From the NCBI RefSeq assembly GCF_001417965.1, contig NW_018385051.1, positions 343,702 through 407,701 on the forward strand: a DNA stretch of 64,000 nucleotides, given 5' to 3'. The translations under genes and the position numbers were made by a program. Below the pieces are notes generated by a model. That model saw nothing but the letters and a program-made list of their open reading frames with translations, searched no databases and was not told the DNA's origin. The stretch is from Exaiptasia diaphana. Its lineage: Eukaryota > Cnidaria > Anthozoa > Actiniaria > Aiptasiidae. Shown one piece after another: positions 24,283 to 35,600 of this stretch. The first letter of the stretch is position 1, and the number at the start of each line of letters is the position of its first letter.

Positions 24283-27200
24283 CTAAACTTTTTCATATCC
24301 TCTTTGACTCTTTCTACGTCCAATAATGTATGCAATAAGGACAATAAGGACAAGACCAGCTAAAGCACAACCAACCGCTATGGGTACTATGTTGTTATCT
24401 TTGCTTTTTGGTGCTGGAGTTGGAGCTGTCTCACAATTAAATTCTACAAGAAACCAAAATACAAAGATTTAATAGAGTCTCATTTGATTAGCACAGGTGG
24501 ACTGAAAGAAGTCAATTACCAGGAATTGTACCACGCTAGCTAACATACACAAGGCAGAGATATTGTACATGTACTTGTATTATTATTGTCACTGTTCACA
24601 GACATGGTAATGAGAACAAACATCTTGATTTATCTTATGACTTAAGGACAAAAATACATATTACTGCAATTTGATGTTGAGTTTGTATCATCTTCTAAGT
24701 GATTATAATGTCTCACCTTTGCCACAAAATTCAGATGTGTTACTAGGTTTAACTCCAAATGGCTGCAATTTGACATACTTGAAGAACAACTGTCCATGCA
24801 TTGATGGATATGTGCGATTAGCAGCGCACATGTAGTACCCTTCTGATTTAACATTCAGTCCAGCCAATTCTGTGCTGTTAGTTACACTGACAGTGACGTT
24901 CTCTTCTACAAAAACCAAATTACTCATGTAAATTTAGCAGTTTACAAAAAGAAGTGAGTGAGCAAATGTTTGACAGAAATGTTGTAGATTTGAAAAACAA
25001 AATGCAAATCTTACTACAAGTGCATCATGGATAATCAGGGTAAACATACAAGAAAAATCACGCCGCCAATGGCGACACAACTCAAAGATTGTTAGACAAG
25101 TATACCATGGACATAAATTGTATGAAGCCTCAGACTTTGTTCAGATATGGTCTAATTTCGACAAAAAATCTATAAAATGTATCGACAATGAATTATCAAC
25201 ACCATGACAATTTCTTAGTTTGAAGTGATGATACCTTTGAATGCTGACCGTTAAAATTTATATTTTGAGTTCTTACTGTAGTGTCATCCTTGCATCGCTT
25301 TTTTACAAAGGATAAAGTTTAGATGAATCGATGAGCATTAAATATTAATTGACGTGGATTGGAATAATCCTTGAAATTATCATAATAGAATGCTGTATCT
25401 ATGAGACATATTGACACGATATCTCCTAAAACGACAGTTTCTGAAATCAACAGATTCTTATACAAGAACTTCTAGACCTCAAAAAACACATTTTGTGTGT
25501 TTAAAAAGCCATTTCTGTATCAAAACACCTGTCCATCTTGGTTATGGATTTCTAAATGCCCTTATTACAGAAAAAATTAGTGACTTATTTACTAGTCCCT
25601 CACACAGATCATCTCCCTCCTATAACTCTTGCTTTGCAATCTTCGAGTTAAAAAGTGGGTGGGTATTTTGTAATGACTTTATTGTAAATTGGAATACCAG
25701 TGATGTCGCCCCGAAGTGATGTCGCCCCGTGATCTCGCCCCATATATATAAGTGATGTCGCCCCACACATATAACATTGTATTATTGCTATTTTTCTAGA
25801 GCAGAAACTAATCAAGAGTTCTGGAGTTCTTGAAATGTCAAAGTTTTTGTTTAAGATATGTTGGTAAACTTAAATAATTTTCATCGGCAAACCACTGCAA
25901 TGATCCACTCGACTCGCGTTAACTATTTGTTGTTAACTAAGTACTTAATTCAGTGCCAAAAGACATGTATTTGTCTCACAGACTATTATCGTTGTGCCAC
26001 CCTTCGATGTCGTTGTTCGTCCGTATCGCTTCTTTGAAGACACACCAGTTGTCTTTGGTCCAGACAGGGGATGCTAGCCAGTTGTCCTCGAAGTAATCAA
26101 CGAGTTGTCGGAGTTCTGGGGTGGCGTCGTCTTTCAGTCGTCGGAAGTTGCGTCTGATACAGTCGGTCGGTAGGAAGGGTAGTGCCATCAGCTTTCGTAT
26201 TAGGATGTAAGTGGAGTCGTCGTTTGCATATGCCACTTGGAGGCCAAGTTCCTGGACTTTGCGGTAGACAGCTTGAACTAAGTGAAACACGCAGCCACGC
26301 ATGGTGATGTTGGGGAAGACTCGGCGGCATGACTTCCAGGCGGCTTTCTCAAAGTCTGCGATGATGGTCTCCACTGAGGGGTTGTCTGGCAAGGCATCTG
26401 AAACTCTTTGGAGGACTGCAGTGTAGTCGCGGGCTTTTCGTCCTGACATTAAAACGAACACCATCGGTACCTGTTTCGCACAGTCACCATTCTCTACAAA
26501 GGCGTTGATGGTAAATAGCTGCGTGAACGGGTGGCGACACAGCTTGAATGTACCGTCGATGTACCAGTTTGTTGCCTTGTGAAGTAAGGAGAGTTGTAGG
26601 TCTTATCTTTGTTTGTAGGTCTTATCTTTGTTTGAAGTTTTATTTCAACCACCCAGTACTCGTTCGTAGTGAAAGACAAACTACAGTATCGCTCGAATTA
26701 TCACTTCGAATCGGAAACAGACTANGCCAAAACTTCGCTTGCCCTCTGTTTGCTACAAACACTATCAAGTCCAAATACGTTAGATTGGAAACTATTTGAC
26801 ATTATATTACTTTGTTTTAAGTGCAAGGTGGTGTTTTATTGTTTCGAATTCAACCGCTTACTCAGCTACTCGTTCGTAGTCGTTCGTAGTGAAAAATAGA
26901 TTTCACTGAAATTTGTCCATATAGGCCTGAAAAACTAAAAGTCAACGATAGCTAACTTGTTTATATTTTGCATTACGACTGCATATATATATATCAATAA
27001 CTAAGTGGGGGCGAGATCACTTATATATGGGGGCGAGATCATGGGGCGACATCACTTGGGGGCGACATCACCGGATACCGTAAATTGCATGGGACTAAGA
27101 AATTTTGTACTTTCATTCTCAATGAAATATAATCCATGTTTTGAAAAGAATATATTTCTGGACACAAACATTTTTTGTGTTTAAAAATATTTTATAAATG

Positions 27201-30200
27201 ATGGAAAATAGCTTAAAGAATCATAACCACCCGCCGTACCTTGCGAGCCGAAGCGCCATTTTAGGTGGACACAAAAATGGCGGATTTGTAGGATTTTCTT
27301 AAAGTGAGCGCAAATCGTCTTCCGTCCTTTCAGTTTGGACAGAAATACGTTTAACTAAGTACCTCACAGGTACNATCAATCTATAATTTATTGTATGCTT
27401 GACGCATTTAAACGTATGTAAACAATAATACGAGCACGCAAGGTACGACAGGTGGTTATGATTCTTTAAGGCAAAAACATAGATTCAAATTATCCAACAT
27501 AAGTTGACATTCAGTACATGAGATAGAGTGCTTGTTTTGAATGTTTAAAGGGCAGTCTACCTTTGAACTGCCTTACTGACCCTTGCTGCTCTTTATTAAA
27601 CACATTATAAACACATTTTGACTACTTAGGTGTATATAACAAGAGTGTCACAGACTTTGTATGTTTGTACTAATTACCCACTAACAATTGGACTCTTTCA
27701 AAAATACTAGACTTTACCTGTTGCATTGGGGAATTGTGGATTGTTCTTTGTTTTTGCCGTAAAATCAATTTGGCTGACTTCCCATCCAGTAGTAGTATTG
27801 GTAGCACCTTTTGCCTTTAAGCCCTTAAATACCATTTTAAGTTGATACAATGGTTTGTGCTGAGGCCAGCTAATGCTTAGAATAGGATTGGCACCACATA
27901 CACTTTCGTTTGTGCTAAACATTGTCTTTTTGATTGGCATATGAATTGTAACCTATAATGACAAGTGTGTCCCAAATAAGAACAAGATTACAATGGAAGG
28001 ACAAAGACTTTCTGGCTGGTGCAAACCTTTGTTAAAATCATTTAAAAAACACTCAAACTCATTACTTATCAAAATATGAATTATTTGGACCTGTATGAGC
28101 TCTGAAGGGATTGTAAAAACATATCATTTTGCAAACATTTTATAGTATAACAGCTGAAGAGAAGAGAACTTTTACTATTGGTGCTTCATTCCTTTATAAT
28201 GGATGACAGCATCTTGAAATGAATCATGTCAGTTACAAGTTACTTATCACAATAAAGGTTTCATTAAGTAAACAACACAAACTTTTTTTCAGACAAAAAC
28301 AAACTACTCTTTATTATCAGTCCAGTATAATGAACTGTTATACAGCCTTACCATGGATGTATGATTTTCATTGTCTTCATATTTAACCATACAAGAAACA
28401 TCCAACATTGCCAAAAGACAGTAATTGCCATCTTCGTCTTTAACACTATAGTCTCCATCAACTGGAGGCTTGGTGGTAGGTTGGCTGGTAGGTTTGGTAG
28501 TTGGTTTGGGTGTGGGACTGGCTGATGAGGAGGGCATTGAAGATGTTGGACTTGGTGAAATTGAAGGTGATACTGATGCTGATGATGTCTCACTTGCAAT
28601 TGTAGAAAATGTTGATGTAGAAGTTGCATTCGATTGCGATGGATTCATAGAATGTGAAGTTGTTGGTGACGGTTTAATCGAGGTTTTTTCAACGTCAGCT
28701 GAAGCTAAAAAATATATATAAAAAAATTAAAATATATATATATATAAAAATTAAATACCTTTTATCAATTATCTATAAAATATTTTTTTATTTCCCTTAA
28801 GAAGAACTCATTCAGCTTGAACAAAAACAATCAAGATGATGTCAAAAAATAAATGTATCTGAATTGGTATTATATTAACCCTTTGACTACTGTGACTTTT
28901 GAGAAAAATAAGGCATTTTTGATTTCCAATGTCCTCTTGACACGGTGTTTGCCATTTCTATGGAAACTCCTTGTTGTTTTGTAATACTGAAGGCTCATTA
29001 TTCTTGCACAATGCTTTATTCGTTGGCGGAAAGAAATACAGATTTTTGCTGTTTTTTTTTAGCCTTTTTGTTTTTTTAGCCTTTTTGCCTATCCACTATT
29101 ATACTGACATCATTAAGTTTGTAGGTAGCGAAGTAGCTTACCGTATTTACCCATGTATAAGCCGCACTTTTTTCCAAAAAAATTGTTCCCAAATCGGGGT
29201 GCGGCTTATCTACGAGAAGACTCGTAAAAATGCCCGAAAAAAACTAATTTGCATAAATTAGCATTCACGGTGCTACTTACTGCAGACAGGACGGCGAGAA
29301 ACAGAAATTTTAATCCAAACTTCTCAGTATCACAATAAATGCTCCAAAAATCTCTCTGAGAAACACCAGTCAATAATTCACTGAAAACAAGTGCGTGGTT
29401 ATTGAGCCAATGATCATGAACAGAGAGCATTTTGAATTGTTTTGTCTTGGAGTTGTTGTGGTAACGCGATGCTAATTTGGATCACGGAAATCGAGCAGCG
29501 GAAAAGCACTTTAAAATCAAAGAAAGCTGTGTTCGCAAGTAGCGATCAAAAAGAGAAAAGTTTATTTTCTGTCTTTTTTCCCCCCAAAAACGCCCCTAAA
29601 ACTCGGGGTGCGGCTTATCTACGAGAGCGGCTTATAAATACGGTACTTGCTTAAAGAATCCAGCTTGTTCTGTAACATTTTAGGCAATTTTGTTTGAATA
29701 GGCGATTCGGTAAACTTAGTCCCCTGCTTAAAGAGTTTCACTTAAAAGACCATCTAAAGGCAAATTCTTGCCCAATACTTTTTGCAAGTTTTGGCTATCG
29801 AGGAACACAATGAAAGAGAAATTCCTAGGGCTTAAGTTGATACCAAAATTGCTTCAAATCTCAGTCACTACAGAAATAAACAATTTTTTTAAGGAGTAAC
29901 ATTTCTTACGGGTGGTTTTGGGCGCCGTAAGAGTCAAAGGGTTAACAACTTCATATTTAATCAACAGATTTTTCTCAAATAAGCTGCATATTAGCATAAT
30001 ATTTTAACCTATGTGCTTCCATATATGTAAGATAACAATGCGACTTGATACATATTGTATCATTCGTATCTTTGAGCCTGGGTTCAAAGGTTGAGACAAG
30101 TTATACACAGGGTTCCCATTAAGGCCCAGTTATACAGTCATTTACACAGTATGATTCCATCTTCAAGTCTAATCATGTAGAGCTTTGCAGAGAACTTCTA

Positions 30201-31606
30201 GAACTCAATGATTCATGAGCTATTAGTCCAATGAGCATCGAACTATTGGGTCACATGATGGGCCTTTATATCCAATAAATTACGGATGTTTTATTAATCA
30301 GTTCTATATCAGATATATAGAACTGATGTTTTATTAATGAGTTCTATATCAGATATAAAGAACTGATCAAGTTCATCAGCGCTTTATCGCAACACAACAC
30401 TAGCAAAGGTCTCATTTTTAATGTCGCATTCAATTCTGCGGCTCAAATCTATATATCCTGATAAAACATGCACTCTCGTTCTATAAACAACACATAGAAG
30501 GTTCTAACGAAAACCATATGATATGGAGTTTTCACATAATCAGACTGATAAAACATGGATATTCAGAAGGAAAATACTCATTTATCTGCTGAAAAACACT
30601 TACAAACCAAGTGAACCGCAATCTAAAATCGTTATTTTATGGAAACAACATTATTGATGCCTCTCATGAGTGAATATTGCCATCAATAATCCAGACTCAC
30701 AGTAACTTTTGCCTCTAGATCTTCATTGCAGCATTTTTTGAAATAGCTACATACTAGATCTTTTACAGCAAATACAATTTTCACCAAAATGGGTGCTATA
30801 AATTTTTCTTCCTTTTTTCAACCTTAGATATATAGCTGGCCTATCTGTGTAGGGTAGTTTAATAGCTGGCCTATCTGTGTAGGGTAGTTTAATAGCTGGC
30901 CTATCTGTGTGGGTAGTTTAATAATTGATGATTATGCAGTTCTTTCTTGCATGGTTGACTGATTTCTACTTTTGATGATGTACATTTCAAATCAAAAGAA
31001 ATAGATTTCCATGAACAATTAGACAAAACAACAATTTCGAAAGAATGAACTCCATTGAATAACTTAGGTTTACAAGATTTCATATATCAAAAAGTCGTTT
31101 GAGCTATTTGCCGTTTCTTTCAGGCGTCGCTTTCGGAGTCTTGACTCTAGTTTAGGACCTTTAGTATCAGTTAAATCGAAAGCAATTGCACCAAATATAT
31201 TGTAAGATTTGGCATACTGCTAAGTCAATAAGCTTAAGTATTCTGGTAAAATTGTTAAAAATTTGTCATCGAAGATCATGAAGATGTCTGGGAGAGGGAC
31301 GAAGTTTCCATGTAACCTTATTTGAGATTGCATGCACCGAAAGAATCATTTTGATCAAACAATTACTGAACAGTTCACTATAAATGGTTGGCTAAATTCT
31401 TGAATTCATTGCTATGGGCAATCTTTGTTAGTTCCTCACATGCTTTGAACAAATCGTAGCATGGCTTGTTTGCAAATAAACTTCAGCTTAATTTGAATGC
31501 TACATTTACTTCAAAAAGCACATAAACTTCGAAAAAATTCTAAGAAAAGCAAGTACTTACCTAGGGTGATGGCTAGAACAAGAAGTAGTGATAAAAATCT
31601 CAACAT
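24283..31606 (-). CDS. Lysosome-associated membrane glycoprotein B (LAMP-like)
   Basis: Type I lysosomal membrane protein of 327 residues. Exons: 31606-31561, 28704-28352, 27952-27718, 24905-24717, 24443-24283; phases agree throughout. The signal peptide is MLRFLSLLLVLAITLASA. A Ser/Thr/Pro mucin-like stalk (about residues 20-90) is followed by the LAMP luminal domain, starting GDYSVKDEDGNYCLLAML and rich in N-X-S/T sites. The membrane helix is about 292-314, and the tail RRKSQRGYEKV ends in a classical G-Y-x-x-hydrophobic lysosomal sorting signal. Exon order and phases match LAMP-A, so they are paralogues. The introns are long for this window because transposons fill them: a MULE, two TTAA-flanked elements and a nested TA element. 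It faces ATG4 across about 1 kb. Confidence 0.92.
25692..27079 (-). mobile_element. MULE-type DNA transposon in a LAMP-B intron
   Basis: About 1.39 kb, flanked by the 8 bp duplication GTAAATTG (25684-25691 and 27080-27087). Ends read GAATACCAGTGATGTCGCCCC on the left, and on the right the complement of GGTATCCGGTGATGTCGCCCC. Each end carries four copies of a 13-mer like GTGATGTCGCCCC (left starts 25700, 25716, 25729, 25752; right, inverted, 27008, 27030, 27043, 27059). These are likely transposase-binding sites. The 8 bp duplication and the transposase remnant inside fit the Mutator/MULE superfamily. Confidence 0.85.
25976..26580 (-). pseudogene. MULE transposase fragment
   Basis: About 200 codons of open frame on the minus strand, inside the MULE. 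It starts with NWYIDGTFKLC (first catalytic Asp region), then VPMVFVLMSGRK, IIADFEKAAW (second Asp region), CVFHLVQAVYRK, and ends near RTNNDIEGWHN, the end of the MULE DDE domain. The N-terminal DNA-binding part of a full transposase is not seen upstream, and a 20 bp tandem duplication lies just beyond (about 26596-26636). It is therefore probably a deletion derivative rather than an active gene. Confidence 0.8.
27217..27465. mobile_element. TTAA-flanked MITE
   Basis: Inverted ends AGAATCATAACCACC...GTACCTTGCG at left, and the complement of AGAATCATAACCACCTGTCG at right. TTAA flanks both sides (27213-27216, 27466-27469). TTAA targets fit piggyBac or Kolobok. Non-coding; lies in LAMP-B intron. 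Confidence 0.75.
28879..29941. mobile_element. TTAA-flanked element carrying a nested insertion
   Basis: Ends CCCTTTGACT and AGTCAAAGGG, each next to TTAA (28875-28878 and 29942-29945). About 560 bp of its own sequence is interrupted by the TA-flanked element at 29141-29643. It lies in LAMP-B intron 1. No transposase. Confidence 0.7.
29141..29643. mobile_element. TA-flanked CCGTATTTA element nested inside the TTAA element
   Basis: Inverted ends CCGTATTTACCCATGTATAA and the complement of GCGGCTTATAAATACGG, flanked by TA. The internal motif GGTGCGGCTTATCTACGAGA appears twice (near 29200 and 29607). The same CCGTATTTA end starts another copy at 63934. It inserted after the outer element, so it is the younger of the two. 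Confidence 0.75.
30285..30367. repeat. Two tandem 40-bp units, each a hairpin
   Basis: Each unit contains AGTTCTATATC followed by its near-complement GATATA(T/A)AGAACT. Lies in LAMP-B intron 1. Confidence 0.8.
30832..30922. repeat. Tandem repeat, three copies of 30 bp
   Basis: Unit core ATAGCTGGCCTATCTGTGTA; the third copy lacks one base. Lies in LAMP-B intron 1. Confidence 0.9.
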
Positions 31607-32661
31607 TTCTGAACGTTTGAGTGACCAATGTAGAGAGTAGTGCACGATCTCACAAAATTCTAAGAGGAAAGACTTTACGCAAGTCTCAGTCATGTGACTG
31701 ACACGGGTTGCATGACACGCATGCGTTAGAAGTAGAATGGTAAAGTCCGAGGGTAAGGGGCACGATTACGCCTTATACGGTTTCTCACCAACATTTGAGG
31801 CATTTGAGGGGTTCTTCATAACATCTTTTCAACAACCTTGGCAAAAGAAAAAAAATACATTTTAAGAGACAATAAGGAACTTGGCGGAAATTCTGGGAGG
31901 GGGGTATTACCTCTCCAACTTGGGTGGGGGTGTGCCGCGCGACCCTCAGAACCCCTACCCTATTCCAGACCAATTTTTATGATTTTACATACCCTACCCC
32001 AGACTTAAGGTACACATAAAAACGAAAATGACTGACAGATTACTATTTTAGCAATATACAATCACAGGCAGAATGCCACCCTAGCCACAGAAAATGAGAG
32101 TATACTCTACCAGGAGCCCATTACTGACCCTACACTAGACAAAAAAAAAACACCCTTTCCCAGACAAATGGGCAAAAAATTATACCCTTTTCCAGACTTG
32201 GAGCTCCGAAAAAGAGAACACTTTCTTGCGGCACATACCCGTATAGCAAATATAGGGTAGAACCCTCCCCCCTCCCCCCCCCCCGTGCGAAATTAGGAAG
32301 TGAATAAAGTGAAACAGATTTCACCTTTTTAAATTCAACTTTACAACCATCCAACCTGGGCACATTGTTTTCTTTTGATCTCTTTTGTGCCATCACTTTA
32401 TGATTGGATTTTGTTTCACAGGTTTTAAACTCTAGTAATCATCCTGTAAAGCCAACGCACTTATCCATGAAATTTTAAGTACAAAATACGACTAAATCAT
32501 GTTAATTATTTTGTTTTTCTATTCTAACACTCTTTAGTAGAGGTACTGTTTGTTTCACGGATCAAGTGCGTCCACTCACCGTGCGAATGTTGAGCTCCCT
32601 GTGTACTGATATACCATGTGGACTGGTACGAGTTGATGACAAACAAGAAGAGCACGTAAAG
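31607..32661. promoter_or_regulatory. Divergent spacer between LAMP-B and ATG4
   Basis: Both promoters should lie here. About 31680-31780 is next to LAMP-B; about 32520-32661 leads into the ATG4 start. Between them (about 31900-32290) sits the degenerate CCCTA-TTCCAGAC repeat also present at 9.8-10.1 kb, ending in a C run near 32270-32284. Confidence 0.45.
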
Positions 32662-35600
32662 ATGGCGGGACCAGCTATGAATGCTGCTTGTCTTACATAC
32701 GAGGGCATTAACGTTGAAGTTGAGACATTTCCAAGGACAAAAGACGACGTGTGGCTACTGGGAAAACATTACAACCTTGATGAAGGTATTTCACATATGG
32801 TTTCTCAGATCATATAAGATAAAACTGAAAGCAAAAAATAGTTTTGAAATGAGCTCGTTGTTGTTTTTCTTTTGCTTTTCTTTCGTAATTTTCTCGTCAA
32901 GGGTATCCTTAGATTATATAGAACGTCATTCGCAAGAGAACATATTTATTTCTTCGTATTGATGTTTTATAAGAATCATTTCGATGCAAAAGAATTTGAA
33001 GTTGAAATGTTGATAAGCTTAAATCCTCAAATGTTTTGTTATGATGCCATATTTCGACATGCATTAGTTTTAATTTTTGCTGATTATTAAGCTTATTTAT
33101 TTTTCTACAACAAGGTATTTTTTAAATTTATTGATGAAAATGTTCCATTCGATGTATGGCTATAGCATGTCATTCTTTCTTGACTTCAGGTGCAATTTAA
33201 TTCAAGCTAAACTACATGTAGCTCATCTATATACCATTAATGATAACAACTTATTCACACTCACATATATATTTTTAGGGACTGTTCATCAATTATTGCG
33301 AAGAGGGGGGAGGTGTTAAGTTTGTTTAAAGCAGCAAGTCAAAAATGTACCCTCCTAAAATAAAAAAAAAAAGATTAAACATTGCTCCCCCAAATATGGT
33401 TCTTTGGCAAAAAAAAATCGGCCCCTACTAATTATTTTACTGAAGAAAAATTTACCCTGTATTAACAGTTTGTTTTGCCCTCTCTTGGCAATAATTATCA
33501 ATATACTATTTCAAACTGAGAAGTGATTTTTCCATTTCCTCAGGGAATAAAGTATAGTACAATTGCTTTTCATTTCAGGAGATTTGCATTACCTTAATAA
33601 TGATATAAGGACCAGGTTGTGGTTTACATATAGGAAGAACTTTCCCAATATAGGTAATTGGTTATGTTTAGAATGACTTGTTTAAATCATGTTCATGAAT
33701 GTGTAAAATATGTAAATAAATATGCTCAAAGATGATTTTTTTTAAAGGTGGAACAGGCCCCACAACAGATTCAGGATGGGGGTGTATGTTACGATGTGGT
33801 CAAATGATGTTGGCACAGGCATTAATATGTAGACATTTAGGACGAGGTATTATATACTGAAATTTTGTGTTGATTTGCTTATGACTAAACTTTCCAAATT
33901 CATGAATGATTAATTAATGAAAATACAACAAAGAAAGATTGCCATAAAAGTATTCATGGTTTGTATGTCAATAAATCCTGGTTGACACAATCAAAGCAAT
34001 TGCATATGCAAGTAAACACTATTGTAAGAAAATGAAAAAAAAGTTTATTCCTTGTATTTGCATTCCAATTATTGTGTTATATTTGAATGGAGGGCTATAT
34101 CCAGTATAACCTTTTTAGTCGTTAACATTTAGAAATCAGGTTATACCATATTATACATGTTTTCCACTATTATTTTCTGATTAGATTGGAGGTGGGATCC
34201 AGATGTGCCTCGTGAACAAAGATATACCCAGGTTTGTTATAGAGAGGCTCATTAAAGAAAAAGTTTCCATGTTTGCATGCCTATAGCATAACTACCTACT
34301 CTATTTACTAGGCATAATGTTATTGCATTTTTGCTTGACTGTTTTGCAAGCTTTTTTCAAAATAAGGAATTAGCATTAGATATTTTTTCTAAAATTTTGT
34401 TTGAGATGTCCCAAATATGCAACAGAAATTGTGAGGGGAAAGGTAAAATCAGTTTCTTGAAGCACTTTTCTTGTTTCTCTTGCTAGCTTGGGCAACTGAT
34501 ATGGAATAGTTGAGTAGTTTGCTATATTCTCTTTGTATATCATTAATCATCTTCTGTGGGAATGTGTGGACAGTTAGAATAGTATTGTAGCTTGCACACA
34601 AGGACAATTGCGACCTCCCTCCAGTTATTGCTGACATTTTAATAATGTAAAGGTTTTGAATTATTGCTCTTTTTTCAGATATTACAAGCATTCTTAGACA
34701 AAAAAGATAGTTTATATTCCTTGCATCAAATAGGTAGGTAAAAGAGATACTTTTACCATGTTTACTGATGGTAAGACAATAATAAACATGTCTACAGAAT
34801 AATATTGAACAGTATGTATATTTTATTCTGGTTGAAGGTAAAAGAAATGAAGTTGTTAAAACATTCATGGGAAACAGATAAATCAAGAATACCAAAAACC
34901 TCAGATGATTCCTTTTATTCTTACATCAATTTTTACCTTTAAACTATGTGTCAATTAATATTTTGCAAGATGTTTTTATCTAATGATCTTTTTACGTAGG
35001 CTACTTGTTTCAATAATTGAATTATATATACATGTTCTGAGTTTATGCTAAAGTAAGTTTGTTGTTTTCAGCTCAAATGGGAGTATCAGAAGGAAAGCCA
35101 GTTGGCAGCTGGTTTGGACCTAACACTGTAGTGCAAGTCATTAAGTAAGTCATCAGATAATTAATTATCAAAACATTTAGAACACTAAAATGATAAACAT
35201 TTCTGTCAAGTGTTCACTCCTCCTCATTGCAGTTTCTTGGACACCTACATGTATATCAATAGGGAAGTGGTTTGTTTTGAATTCAAGAGATTTCACTGCA
35301 CACAATGGAAATCGTATTTTGTTGATCTTTGATCCTTCACAAGTAAATAATCTTATAAACATTTGTTGCACCTTAGGAAGCTGTCAGCATTTGATGACTG
35401 GAGTGGGCTGTCAGTACATGTTGCTATGGACAACACCATCATCATTGAAGACATAAGTAAGATTAAACTTTATGAAAACAGTATAAATTCATTTTTGTAT
35501 TATGGATATTTCCAGATTGAAATAAAAATAATTAACAGGTAATTAACTGTAATTAACAGTAATCATTAATGTATCCATTCTCATGAGCAATTTAAACTCC

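Noticed and set aside
28470-28721. Plus-strand frame rich in Val/Gly opposite LAMP-B exon 2
   Set aside because: It is the complement of the Ser/Thr/Pro stalk, whose codons lack stops on the other strand.
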